Of a stretch of DNA of 64,000 nucleotides, positions 1-12,000 are shown one piece after another. How positions within the stretch are numbered: the stretch's first letter is position 1; every line of letters begins with the position of its first letter. Below the pieces are notes generated by a model, which was given only the letters and a program-made list of their open reading frames with translations, did not search any database and was not told the DNA's origin. Origin of the DNA: Archilochus colubris (Eukaryota > Chordata > Aves > Apodiformes > Trochilidae); contig CM041083.1 of the NCBI GenBank assembly GCA_023079485.1, positions 57,933,847 to 57,997,846 of the forward strand, read 5' to 3'. The translations under genes and the position numbers were made by a program.

Positions 1-744
1 GTAAATTACACCCAAAACCACCAGTTTAAAGCCCTTTCCCATGTTCACATAAAAGTATAAATCAATTTTTGTGTTGTTCGATAGCTGGTCTCTTATCAAT
101 TAATGTTTTCACCAACTGGAACTGGACTGTGTTCTTCTTAAGTTCCTATACCTCCTTTTTTTCATTTACCTGTCAAAGATTTTCACCCTTTTGTGCTGAA
201 ATTCTGCTCTGCATTGATGTGGTGATACTCTAACTAATGCTAAAGTTTCATAGAAGCTGTTCTACCTAGTGACAGCTATAGCTCCGTCCACAGCCCTTCA
301 GTGACCAGCCACAAGGCTCCGGGAAATAAGTCAGGAGTTAGGAAGTGTTACTTAAAATAAGTTCTTGATATGATGGTCTTATCAGTTTCTTGAATTATTC
401 AACCCTCTTACTCTTCTCCACATCATTAGCCACTTATAATGAAGTTCCACAACAGGTGAAAGTGCATAGAAAATTCCAGCGTCACTATGTCTGTGGCCTA
501 TATTTCTGTAATACTCTACCTATGGAAGAGACTCTCCTTTAAAACACAAACAAGTAGAATAAGAATTCCCAGTAAGAAAACAGATGAAAATTCAGGAGAA
601 ATTATATTCTAAATGCTTTAAAAAATTACAAATATCTCGGAATCCACTATCAGACAGGTAAGGTAGCTTGAAAGCTACTATCAAAACGTGCTCTCCTCTG
701 ACATACACAGTTCTATTTTAGTGATTCATGAAAACACATCTATA

Positions 745-1068
745 TTGTAGTGAAATGAGGCAACCAGGTGCCACTAATTACCAGGTAGTGGGCATGAGCT
801 TGTGTTAAGCCCACCTGTGCCTGATTAGGGTGGGCCCCAACTGGGCATGAGCAGGATTAGGGGGCCAATAAAAGGTGAGCTTCCAAACACAGGCTCGGCT
901 CATTCCTGAGCAAGCCAGCAAAGAGGTTGGTGGAATCTGGAGCAGTAGCACTGAGCCAGGCTGACCAGTCCTGAGGGCAACAGACTCAGAGCACTGTTTG
1001 TGCACTTCAGCTGGAACACCTGTTGGACCTTGGAGTGCCATGCCCTAGGAGAGGTTTGTCTTGCTACA
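745..1068 (+). repeat. LTR-like interspersed repeat, copy 1, with 5-bp target duplication
   Basis: 324-bp unit that starts TTGTAGTGAAATGAGGC and ends CTTGCTACA, flanked on both sides by CTATA (740-744 and 1069-1073). It carries CCAATAAAAGG near its middle, which could be a TATA box or polyadenylation signal. It is closely similar over its full length to 15162-15488. Size, CA end and 5-bp duplication fit a solo LTR; an unclassified short DNA transposon is the alternative. I do not recognise the family name. Confidence 0.7.
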
Positions 1069-1250
1069 CTATAGCCTTTCATTACATATTTTAATATATT
1101 TCCTGCCTGGAAGCCACTGTTTTCTTTGTCTTGTAATGGTGATTATTACAAGTCATGCTCTTTTAACTTCTTTTTCTCTGTGTTTTTCTTTCTACTTTCT
1201 TTTCCCTTCTATCTCTCTGTAATGTGCTGAATTCTGTCAGATTTTTAAGC

Positions 1251-1280
1251 ATGTTATTTAAATAGCTATTTAAATAACAT
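1251..1280. repeat. 30-bp perfect palindrome
   Basis: Half-site ATGTTATTTAAATAG is followed directly by its exact reverse complement, with no spacer. AT-rich, inside DRAM1 intron 3. It could extrude as a cruciform; no function is implied. Confidence 0.9.
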
Positions 1281-3309
1281 ATTATCTATGTTTGTATTTT
1301 ATTCTTCTCTGTCCCACTTTTTGCCTTCCATGTAGGAATGCAGGATTTGGTATGGAAAGCATAAAGCAAACATAGCTGTTGGCTTTTGCATTTAGCCCTG
1401 TACACAATGAACAGAGTTTTCTAATATGGCTCTCATGAATTCTCCTATCAAACTGCAACAGCTTCCTGAAAAATCCCATCACACTCAACCCCTAAGGAGT
1501 CTGGGAAATGTAGCTACATCTGCTACAGCAAGATTGCCAGACTTTCCAGTGAAAGAAAGGACAACCTCTCTTTAAGCATGTGTAATGGCTAATAGGCAAA
1601 ACCAGACCTGCTAAGACCAGGGGTTGTCTAATTCACTGAGAGCTATGAGGTTTTTCCTTCCATATCCAATCATCTTCTAGAAGTCAAACCTCCACCATCT
1701 TTCATTTCTGTATTTCAAGCCTTGTGTAGTTTAAAACAGGGAACAAGCACTTCATTCATGACCTTTGCTTATTTTCTTTTAAACTCCTCTGCTTTTAGAG
1801 GACACACTCCTAAGTGTTGTCTCACATCTTGTTCCTCACTTTTGCTAAGTGTTCAGAGGTCAATACCATTAAAACATCAGGCTACCTACATATCTTACCT
1901 TGAAGCTAAGAGTGTGAAAATAATTTCAACTAATTATGCTACTTAAGAGACTCAACATGAGTTGGACTAGATTTGAGTAAATAAATGCAAACCTTAAATA
2001 TTTCCAGTATATTTTCCTACTGAAGCTGTTTTAACAAACTAGCTATTTTGTTGTGAGGAAAATTAAGTGATGCCCAATAGTGTCAGTCAGTTCTACTACA
2101 GTACACAGGTATGGTGCTGATTACCTGCTGGGGAAAAGTAAGTTTTAAGAAACAAACATTCACATGAATGTGAATTTTCTGCATGGTCCACTGATTAGGG
2201 GCATTGGATAGAATACTAAAGAAATAATTTCTAATTACAGCTTTGCTTTTGTCTTCTGACCTGAAACAGTCACCTGACCAAATCTCAGCCTCTTCATGTT
2301 TCAATTATTTTACTAATAAATTAATATGAGTTCACTAGTTGTACACTATGCAGTTAAAAGACCAGATTACAAGCCACCATTTCCACCTTCCCAGGCAATT
2401 AAGCAGGCTCAAAAATCTGCTAGATCAGATTCTTAGCTAGGTTAGGTCCTTACTGTGTTCTAAACCTTTCCTACAAAATGCACCTAATATGGGAAGTCAC
2501 ATCACTGAACAGGAAAGAGAAATTATGTGAGGAACAAGTGTACAAACAGGCAAGAAATAATGTCATAATTGCCAAGGGCTCCCTTTGAAAAACTAGGATC
2601 TAACTTTCTGCCTCCCTGACTCCCCCAAATTATTTTTTGTTCCAGAAAATACTATGACAGTTACACACAAAATTGTACTGGCTGACAAAGCCCTGACAAG
2701 CTTAATTTTCAATTTTTCTGTATGTTTTCAGGTCACTTTATGAGCACAACAGTATGTTCCCCAAGGCAGACCATCCTCTAAAGGAAATAATTTGAGTGTT
2801 TCCACAGGTTTAAGGGCAATACATCAAAATACTTGCTAATTAAAATTTACTTGATTCTCATCTGAAGTCTTCAGTGCAGTTGTCCTAGTACTTCTATGTG
2901 TCAAAATGTAGCCTATTACATGCCTCCTCACTAGAAAAGGTGAATAATCTGTTTCAAAATTTATCATCTATTTATTTTCTTTCAGACACTGAGACCTGGA
3001 CTTGTTTGATTTATAATAAGATGTCTTATTCTTTCTAGCAAAGTGGTAACTTTACATGTCCCTATTAAAAGACTCAACATGTTGTTATATTATCTCTCAC
3101 AGATGCAAAACACTGGAATGATATTCTGCTCAGTGTTCTAACCTGTCAGCCAAGTCCAGCTTATTCTGTAGAAAATGCTGCTACTGTACATGGCATCATT
3201 CACTTAAAAATACAGGTCTGATATATGCTGCCCTACCCGACTATAAGCAAACTTTAGTGCAAATAGCAGAGCTTTTTTACAGTAAAGATTTTCACAGTAA
3301 AAATTCAAC

Positions 3310-3509
3310 TGTAGTGAAATAAGGCAGCCAGGTGCCACTAATTCCCAGGGAGTGAGCATGAGCTTGTGTCTCAGGACTCACCTTTTATTGGACCCTGGTC
3401 CTGCTCATGTGCAGTGGGGGCCCACCCTAATCAGGCACAGGTGGGCTTGACACAAGCTCATGCTCACTCCCTGGCAATTAGGGGCACCTGGCTGCCTTAT
3501 TTCACTACG
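3310..3509 (-). repeat. Foldback copy of the same repeat family, about 58-bp inverted ends
   Basis: The left end TGTAGTGAAATAAGGCAGCC is mirrored at the right end (GGCTGCCTTATTTCACTAC), and the match runs inward about 58 bp to CACAAGCTCATGCTCACTCC. The centre is the reverse complement of the interior of the copies at 745 and 15162, including CCAATAAAAGG. It is flanked by TTCAAC at 3304-3309 and 3510-3515. It looks like a family member whose right end was replaced by an inverted copy of its left end. Confidence 0.75.
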
Positions 3510-3796
3510 TTCAACAGCAAAAGCATCTATATTAACTTGTTTTCTACTACAGAAATTTTACAAGACAAGCACAGGCAACCCCCTTACTGACATAGCTGTA
3601 CAAGCAAAAAAATCCAGTATATAGGGAGAAAGCAAAGTGATCTTGTTAAAGCTACTGAAAAAAGGCAGGAGTAAGAAAGCCATTATTACTGCATTTACCA
3701 GGTATCCATACTGGGATCATGTTAACTACTCTGATCTATTTGATTTTTAAACTGGTAAAACAACTTTAGTTTATAATATGAAATTTGCAGTCATAC

Positions 3797-3939
3797 CTGA
3801 AAACTTGCAACTATGCCCATTCCAATACAGCCCATCAATCCGATAGATAATGAAAATATATTGCATGAAGGCTTAATAAAGTGTGATGACTCATTTTGCT
3901 TCTTTATTAATAAATATCTGATGTACATTGTAATTACAC
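3797..3939 (-). CDS. DRAM1: DRAM1 coding exon 3
   Basis: 143 nt between acceptor TTTTCAG and donor GTATGA. Encodes [18 protein letters not shown] followed by a membrane segment ending [12 protein letters not shown], the expected continuation of DRAM1. It ends in phase 0; the next exon is not in the window. Confidence 0.95.
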
Positions 3940-6900
3940 CTGAAAAACAAAAAAACCATATTTTGTTCAATGGTAGTGTATTGCTTACATTTAACACCTA
4001 ACATATTTGCATGCAGAATAAAATTATAAACATAATACAGTAAATAATACTGCCTTGAGCTCTATCGGGTTAAGAAGAAAGGTAGTGAATCTCAGATGTA
4101 TTATTTTCTGGTAGAACTATCTTAACATTATCTTAGTCTTGACATCACACATTCATGTTATCTAGGAATAACTGCACAACACTTCAAGAAAAACACTAAT
4201 TTAAGTCCTGTTCTCCTATGCATTTTAAGCATAAAGTCACGGGCATTCCACGTTAGAAATAGCTGTTACAGAGAGACCAGCCATAAGATAGAAATAGGAG
4301 AATTTATTCTGTTTTGTTATGCAGTCTTGCATAATGGATGCCCTGAAGAAATGATACATTTTTGTAGCATGTAAACAGAAAAAAAATAAATCTGTGTATC
4401 TGTGTGTAATATTTTCAAAGCTTTTATGCCAATTTTGGCTGCTTTTCAGTACAATGGAGTCAGCAGACCACTACACAGATTTTATTGCAGCCTACGTGAC
4501 CCCAGGCTGAAGTTCACTCCTGACAAGCACCTCTACTGAATTGGGTCATGGTTCACCTTGACCAGGTTTTAATAAGCTGTGGACTGGATTGCACAGTTCA
4601 ATAGCACAGAATATAGTCTCAGTCTACTTGAATAAAATAAATATATAATATATAAATGTAATAATATAAATATATAAATAAGTCAGCTAACATTGTCCAG
4701 GCACTGTGACATGAAACACACCAACACAGTGTGACTGAATAAGGTTCTTAGAAAAAGTAAAACACATGATTTTTACTTTGCATGAAGCTTGTAGTGCACA
4801 ACATGTATACAGAGGTATGCAGCTCTTGATCCTCCCTCTAGAAGTAAATAGAAAATGCTGAATTTTCGGACTCAAGGCCAGTAGACATTTGGTGGAGGAG
4901 AACACATCTGGCAGAGAAAACCAGGTGTTGCTTCAACAGCATTCTTCCCAGTGCTGAAGCATCCTAGAACCTAGATGTCTTCCTGTGTCTAAGAGATTCT
5001 TTTGGAAAGTAATTCTGCTGCCTTTCTTCCACTTTTTATTGCCAGATGCATTGATTACCTTGCAATGAAGAAGTTCTCTAAAGAGACAGAAGTGTCCCTA
5101 AGCCTCCACTAAGAATCTGGCAGTTTAGATATTACTTCCATTTATCTGATACTACTGTGTGACTGTTAAGTACTTTTTCTGCTGCATATTGTATGGACTG
5201 CAATGTAAGCAGACAGCTTTTGCTAGTTTTCATTTCTTTGCTTTGTTCAAACCAAGTACAACATACATACCTAAAAGTGCTGAAATATTAATCATAAAAC
5301 CAAAGATGCCACTCTCTGGAGGTTTAGTTCCAGTGTCACTAAAGCAGGAAGAGAGAGAAGAAATTGAAAGTTAATTGAGATCCATGAAATCTAAATAATA
5401 CATACACATGAAATCCCCAGAGGCATATAACTTGTGTGAACTGATGCTATGTGCATAAAACATTTCAATATATAAATTGTAATGCACCTGCTCCACACTT
5501 AAGCTTCATTTGTGGTACTGAATCTTTCTTTTTAGGAAGAAACTATACTTTTGGAGCACACTATTTGAACTATTGTCCTGTTTTTGCTATTGGAACTGAA
5601 TCCAACAATTATTTTTCTGTTCGGAGAAACTGTAGTTTTGAGACAGTGCATAGACTGATTGTGTAAGAAGAGGAGAGATAAGTTGCATTGTTTTTATTTA
5701 TACCCAGCTCTGGTATGCAGCTTTCTGTAATGGCCAGGCTGAAGGGTAGTTTTGAACTTGCAATGGGCAAGGAAGGGCAAAACCCAGGGCAGCTGACCCA
5801 AGCTGACCAGGCAAAGTATTCCATACCTTAAAAGTTACCTTCCCTATATCGGGAAGTTTAGGGGATGTCTTAGGGGCTTGTACCATGGCTGCCTTCCCCG
5901 AGAGGGACCAATCTGTCTTGTTGGCTATCAAGTGCCTGAGGTTTCCTCCTCACCTTGCTGTGACCGTCGTGTTCTCACTGGATCTGTTGTGCTCACAGTG
6001 CTGGGCATTCAGCCTCCTCTGCTGGGAGCACACAGCTTGCAACTTTTGTCTGAAGTGGAGTATAACTTGCTATCTTACATTAATATTGGTGGTAATATTA
6101 GTTCATTATTATTAAGTTATTAAATCTGGTTTTATTTCAACCTACAGGTCTCCTTTCCTTTTCCTGATGCCCCCTCCTGGGTGGGGTGGAGGAACAGAAC
6201 AACCCAAAAGTTACAGCTGGGTTTCTTCCTTTACTGTATGTGATATGCAGTGATGTGACAGAGCAATGCTTTGCAAACAAATGACATTTTTAAAATGACA
6301 TTTCTTTTATCTGCTAAAGTAACGCTGTGATAGAGTAAAACATATCTGATGTCATCCAGTAGCCTAGGATGTGAGAGAATTAGACTTAATTTCCTGATTT
6401 GCTTGAAAGGACTTTACCCCAGGAGAGCAATTGTGTTCCAATGCCTGGGGGTATTCCTAGGAACCATTGAATTTACTAATGTAGATACACCTTAAAAGTC
6501 CTAATACTCCAGGTCCAAGTTGTTCTAAGTCTCTTTTGCTGAAGCAATCCACCCTCATACTGAATGATCAGAAGTTCACTAGGTCAGGCAGACAGAAGGT
6601 GAGTGTGAGAATTATAATCTATACATATACATACTTGCCATACATATATGAAAAACATCATATATATAAAATACATATTTCATAGAAAATGGCATACCTT
6701 TATCATCTAATCCTTTGCCCCCTTTTCCTTACATATGTGCCACACTAGAGAATACCCTTGCCTCACAGGAAGGAGATACACCTAAGAGTATGTGGGCTCA
6801 AGACCTCTTAAGCAGGACTATTTTTATACAAGGTGAGTGCTCTGTTGAAATAAGAATACAGCAATGCCTTTGCCTCATTACACTATTTTTTCATGTTTAA

Positions 6901-9900
6901 CATACAACCAGTTGAGGATATCTACTTGATCAGACTCTGCTGGTCAAGCCAATGGAAAACATGTAGCTTATAAATGCTTACAGAATGGGGGTAGTAGCAA
7001 AAGGAATGATTGTGTGTGCTGAGGCACCCAAGGAATGGAAAGCAGGGATCTTAGCTAATGCCATAGTTCAGTGAAACTGAGCAAAGATTCTGAAAAAGAC
7101 ACTTTCTCTTAGGTCTATGATGGGACAAGTAGACACTAGCTGCAGACTTTTAAAATGTGGTTCAAGAAGATGAATATTGATTAGTTTCCAATGCTAAGCT
7201 TCCAAAACTATCACCTGGTGCAACCAAAATTAAAGATATTCAGCATGAACTACTGTGATCTTAACACCCAAAGGAGAAAGCACTCTCAATGTAAGCAATC
7301 TTAAAGAAAGATTTTGTCAACTCTGTTAACTTCAAGCCAGAAGAGTACCACATCAAAAGATTTAATTTTTACCAAATTATATTCTCTCACAATCTCCTTC
7401 TATGTCACAGCTAGGATGACTTATCAAGAATGGGAGAAATCTCAGGGTGAAGTGAGAACACCTTTGTATGATGGAAAACAATGGAAAAATCTTGTCTTTC
7501 CTTTGACTAGATCACTTTCAAAGTGTCAGACAACAAAAGCTTGCATCAAGCTTTCAGACAAGTTTTTACAACTTCTCAGGTGTTAAGAATGCCTATTTCA
7601 CCAGTATTTTCTTGTCATAAGGCTTTCTGAAGACTTGCTCCAGCTTGTACTCTGTTAGTCTTGTTTCTCTTTGATAGCAGAATTGTTGAAAATAGCAGAC
7701 TAACTCTTTTTTTTTGACACTTCTGATAAATCATCTTAATGCATCCTTCACTGAGCCCATTTTTTAACCCTGAACTTCACATCTTTTCCTCATCTTTCTG
7801 AAGTGGTTTCATAAATATGACAAAGGACTCCATTTAAAAACTAGGCCACTTGAGAAAATCTTGAAGGAGTTCTGCAAATCAGAAGCTGTTCTATGCAAAG
7901 TACAGGACTATGATCACTTCAAAGCTCTTAGAGGACTTTAGGTGAGAAACAAATGGAATTGGCACATGCAAAGAAAGCCATTTACAGTTCTTGGAACACT
8001 TCAAATCATAAGAGCAATCCAAATAACTTGAAATTCCACTGAACTCCATTAACTTTTTAATTAAAAAAAGCTATTCTCAAGGTGAAGCTTTACAGAAGAA
8101 TTTGCTGTAGTTGGTTTTTAAACTTAATAATCTTAGCAGTAGGCTTTAAAGAAATTTCATACCAAAAATACTAAATCATATCTACAATTTATTTACAAAG
8201 TACTGCACTGGGTGTTTAAGGACATAATCTTTCTAATGCCAGATTTTCCACTGAAAACTCCTTAAAGCTAAATGGAATAGGTACATTTTTACTTTATTTC
8301 TGGTCTGCTGCTTTGCCAAAAAGAACAAAAAAGCATTCTGCAACAGTTACTGTCCTTTAATGATAATGAAAGTCACAGACAAAACTAAAACTTGTGCTCA
8401 TTTATTTTCAATGGTGCATAGGTGAGCACAACAACCATGGAAAACACAAGGAACCCAGTACAAAAATGACAGCATTTGTGCCACCATCTCATGTAGCAGA
8501 ATTCGGCAAGAATTCAAATAGTCTCCTGAAGAGTGGAAAAACAAATAGCTTAAGGACACTGGGAATAAATATTTTAAGGCTGGAAGGATAGTACTAATCA
8601 AATTTTCTTTATAGCCATCATAAACTATTTCTCTCAAAACCCAAGTCCCAAATTTTTAAAGTAAGAAGATACTCTGCCTCCAGGGATTCTGATTGATGCC
8701 AAAGTACTAACTGGAAGAAAATATCTTAGAGAAAATTCTCTCTATTCACTGAGACTTCAAACCACCAAACAGCCACAGCAGCACATTCAAATTAGTTTGG
8801 ATTTTGAGTAGTATGAACAAGAGAACCAATTTTAGCACACTCTAATAATCTTTTAAGGTTCGGTTGCTAGAAAACAAAAAAATATATTAATCTTTATCTA
8901 CCTAGAAGTGCATTTATATGACTTATGTGATGAGAAATCAGCACAGGTTCAATGACAAATTTGCAACCTATCTTTCACTGGGATAGCTGTTACATGATAA
9001 ATAAATTAAATCAACAATTTACCTAAAGGCATACACGGGGTACTTGAGGAATGCAATGAAGTATTACAGAAATGTTGAACGAAAATTTTTCAATATTTTT
9101 TCTATCGTGTAAATGGAATTTCCCCATACAAGCTCTATTTCATTTTTATAGCTCATTTTAAGATATTGCACAACTGAAATGTTGCAACATTCTTCCTCTT
9201 TATTTTTTGTCAGTCTTAAGTTTCACTAAATCACATTCCCAACCCCATGATTCAGGCTAAAGCAATTACTTATAAAACAAGAATATGAACTATGGTATGA
9301 GTACTGGCCTGAGTTGTTACTTAGAAGTAATCATCATACTACTCCCAAGTGCACCTTCTAAGAAGATCATGTGTTTTGACCATATGCCTTTAGAATTACT
9401 ACAAATTTTTCACCAACCATCAATGTATATTTTTAGTCCAAATGCTATGTTAAATGGATGTAAAATAATAAGACATCTGTCTTTTAGAGAACTTTACAAA
9501 CAAAAGCAGAGGACCTGAAATGTGAATCTTTGAGGGTTTTTTAATCTCCGATAGAGCCTCAAATGTCTCATTTGTTGTTTTTGTTGTATTTTTTATGGTT
9601 CTGAATATTTATTGTGATTCCTTAGTTAGAGGATAAGAATGATTTTTTTCAGTGAGGTGCTCAGTTATATTGATACAATTATGGCAGCTCTGATACATTC
9701 ATCAGAGTTAGAGAGCTGTGACTTGTAGGTTTTATCTAGCTCTCTAAAAATGGTGACACTTACAATTGAGATATCTGTGCTGTCAAAATCTTGACTGCAA
9801 ACACTATATGGGAAAAAAATGTCATATTCTCTTATATATTTTATTCAAGGACATAGCATAAGCTACAACATAACACCATTTGTCAAGTTTCTTGCTACAG

Positions 9901-11434
9901 GACCTCAAAACCCTTCTGGGAACAAACCATGTCCTGAACATGGACACAATTATGTCAAATATATTATTTTTCTTGGTTAATAGGGGATAAATTACACTGG
10001 CTACAAGTGCTTTTGTGTCAGTAAAATTCTGTGTGTAATCAAGAATGGACACGAATGTAGCCACAACTGTTAAGGCTGTAGGGTATTTGTGAGTGTACAA
10101 GAACAAGGCTTTGCAAAAGCTGAGTCCAGATTTACACATATAATCTGAAATTTTTTTTGCTAACATAAGTATGAAGGCCAACTTTCTTTGGCTCTATTTG
10201 AATGAAACTCAACTTTCTTGTGAGTTGTGGTGTCATTCACACCATCTCACCTGCATATAATGACCTCTGTTTTCTACCAGATTTATGTATGCATAAAAAT
10301 CAGGTTAGCAGCCTACTGAAATTGTGCCTGTCTAGATAGATTTCTAAACATGTATTTGAAAATCTTCTTAGTTCCTCTATGTATCAGACACCACTCTTGG
10401 CTGTCTGGCTTACCTTTAAACTTTTAGACTGGATATTAGGGAGAAGTTCTTGAGTATGAGGGTGGTGAGACTCTGGCACAGGTTGCCCAGAGAAGCTGTG
10501 AATGCCCCCTCTCTGGAAGTGTTCAGGGCTATGCTGGATGAGGCCTTGAGCAACCTTGTCTAGATGAGAGGTGTCCCTGGCCATGGCAGGGAGGTTTGAG
10601 TAGATGACCTCTAAGGTCCCTTCCAACCTAAGCCATTCTATGAAACTATTAACAGCTAGATATTATTAATTTCACAGTTCAGATTAAAATGTCAACGTAG
10701 TTATTATCTAAGCAATTACTTATAGAGAACTGTGTTTAAATTACTAAATTTATAGAAAATAGATGCCCGTCATCTCTTGGGGAACCTTTTACATCCATTT
10801 TTCCTATCGTGAAATTGCTAAAATGTATGTTTGTAGGTGTCTGTATCCTGCAAAGCCTATTTTAGAGCTTCAAGTCCTGTCACCATCTTCAGATATTCAA
10901 GCCCAGCTCTGGAGTTAGATGAACAGCACTACATTTACATCACTTATTTCTTAAGCTTTGCTAGGACCAGGCCTGCAGCACACTTTGGCTTCAGCAGAAA
11001 GCTGTTCCAGGTCCTTTCTACCAGCGTTCGGGTACTGTGGCTCTTAGAGAGAGAGGCCCGAGTGCTTAACGTGCGATGGGTGCCTGCTCTGCCTCTCTTC
11101 ACGCTGCATCTCCTCCTCCGGGGAACCTCAGATCCGCGCAGCGGGCCAGGTCTCAGCCACGGGGGAGAAAGGAGTCACGGAACCGGCACTGAGGGAGCCC
11201 ATTAACACCTCCAGGCTATGCCGGGCGCCTCACAGCTTGGTCGGCAGTTCCCTCACCCGCCCCGCCGGCACCTCAGGCGTCCCCACTGCCGCCCCCGCCT
11301 CACCTGATGTAGGGGACGAGGGGCTCGACGTGCCCCTCCAGCACGGCGATCACATAGGAAATGATGAAGGCGGCCGAGGACCAGGCGACGAGCAAAGCAG
11401 GGACGAAAGCCACGCCGGGCAGGCAGCACAGCAT
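3797..11434 (-). CDS. DRAM1: DRAM1, DNA-damage-regulated autophagy modulator 1 (5' half, exons 1-3)
   Basis: Multi-pass lysosomal membrane protein that promotes autophagy and is induced by p53 in mammals (family knowledge). Seen here: join of 11304-11434, 5271-5338 and 3797-3939 on the minus strand, 342 nt or 114 codons with no frame break, all introns GT-AG. The protein starts [18 protein letters not shown] and follows vertebrate DRAM1 closely. Membrane segments are visible at about residues 9-31, 54-75 and 92-112; the acidic loop [11 protein letters not shown] lies between the first two. The usual length is about 238 residues, so roughly half is present; later exons must lie left of base 1, since I found none in 1-3796. 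The gene is head to head with GNPTAB, as I recall for human chromosome 12. The start at 11434 matches the family start; an in-frame ATG at 11461 has a poorer context. Confidence 0.95.
3940..5270 (-). other. DRAM1: DRAM1 intron 2
   Basis: AT-rich intron; an (AT)-rich simple stretch lies at about 4635-4680. No exon, RNA gene or clear transposon seen. Confidence 0.85.
5271..5338 (-). CDS. DRAM1: DRAM1 coding exon 2
   Basis: 68 nt between acceptor CTTTAG and donor GTATGT. It completes the split Ser codon, adds 22 codons ([20 protein letters not shown] then LL) and ends with the first base of a Gly codon. It is too short for ordinary ORF listing; I found it by looking for the loop between the first two membrane segments. 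Confidence 0.95.
5700..6235 (+). mobile_element. Degenerate endogenous-retrovirus LTR remnant
   Basis: Opposite in strand to DRAM1. The order of short signatures resembles common avian LTRs: ACCCAAGCTGACC and GTATTCCATACC upstream, a GC-richer middle, then TTAAATCTGGTTTTATTTC and TTTCCTTTTCCTGATGCCCC near the 3' end. No internal viral genes lie beside it, so it is at most a solo LTR. Borders are approximate; the call rests on remembered LTR layout, not an alignment. Confidence 0.5.
10418..10643 (+). mobile_element. CR1 LINE 3'-end fragment
   Basis: Runs from GACTGGATATTAGGGAGAAG, the end of CR1 ORF2, through GTTGCCCAGAGAAGCTGTG to the tail CCTTCCAACCTAAGCCATTC. 5'-truncated, inside DRAM1 intron 1 on the opposite strand. 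Confidence 0.85.
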
Positions 11435-11990
11435 CGCCGGCGGCTGCACTACCCGGTGCATCAGCGACTGGGGCAGGGGCGCCCGGACGGGCTCCGTGGA
11501 GGCTCCCTGAAAGTCACGGGCCGTGACCGAGGACTTGGGGGACGCGAACACCCCCCTACACACACACACAGAGCCCGTCCAGTTCCCGCCCGCCCCACTC
11601 GTGGCTTCCCCCGCCAGGCAGCGGCGCTGGCACCGCAAACAGCCCCGAGGATCCCCCGCCGCCTCCCCTTCACTTTCGCTTCTCCTCAGAGCTCCCCGCG
11701 GGGGGCAGCGCCCACGCCCGCCCCGCCCAACGGCCGCCACCGCCTAACGACCCCGGGCTGCGGGGAACGAGGGGCCGGCCGGGGTGGCCGCCTTCGCCTT
11801 TCCCCTCTGGCGGCACCTCGAAGGACTTCCGAGAGCTTCTGACCGAAGGCAGAAAGATTCCCCGCAGCCCCGGCACCGTGCGGACTCGGTTGCTGCCGCC
11901 CGGACTGGCCGCACACGACCCGCTCGGGGCCGGGACTGGGGGGGCTGCTGCCGAGGGTGCGGGGAAGGGGCTGCGGAGGCTACCGGCGGC
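11020..11990 (-). promoter_or_regulatory. CpG island / presumed DRAM1 promoter
   Basis: A sharp rise in G+C and CpG around DRAM1 exon 1, in otherwise AT-rich DNA. It contains GC-box-like runs (CCGCCC near 11720) and no TATA box at an obvious distance, as expected for a broad housekeeping-type promoter. An inverted repeat GTCACGG-G-CCGTGAC lies at 11513-11527, about 80 bp upstream of the start codon. The transcription start cannot be fixed from sequence alone. Confidence 0.8.
11304..11434 (-). CDS. DRAM1: DRAM1 coding exon 1
   Basis: 43 codons plus two bases (AG of a split Ser codon), then donor GTGAGG. Encodes the first membrane segment and the motif [15 protein letters not shown]. The ATG has G at -3. 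The frame stays open upstream to 11740 inside the CpG island, but that extension is GC-driven and has no DRAM1 counterpart. Confidence 0.95.
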
Positions 11991-12000
11991 TTGTGCCTTC

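Larger units (their letters stand above)
1..3796 (-). other. DRAM1: DRAM1 intron 3 (partial)
   Basis: AT-rich, no coding exon recognised on either strand. Holds the LTR-like element at 745-1068, the palindrome at 1251-1280 and the foldback copy at 3310-3509. Confidence 0.7.
5339..11303 (-). other. DRAM1: DRAM1 intron 1
   Basis: About 6 kb. Contains the LTR remnant at 5700-6235, a TA/CA-rich stretch at about 6620-6690 and a CR1 tail at 10418-10643. Otherwise AT-rich, with only short chance ORFs. Confidence 0.85.

Noticed and set aside
1..3796. Search for DRAM1 exon 4
   Set aside because: No stretch on the minus strand resembles the next DRAM1 segment with proper splice sites, so it probably lies left of the window.
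9822..10181. 119-codon ORF on minus inside DRAM1 intron 1
   Set aside because: No recognisable domain, no splice or start context tying it to DRAM1, AT-rich composition; best treated as a chance ORF.
10837..11205. 122-codon ORF upstream of the DRAM1 island on plus
   Set aside because: No domain; spans the edge of the CpG island and runs antisense in DRAM1 intron 1.
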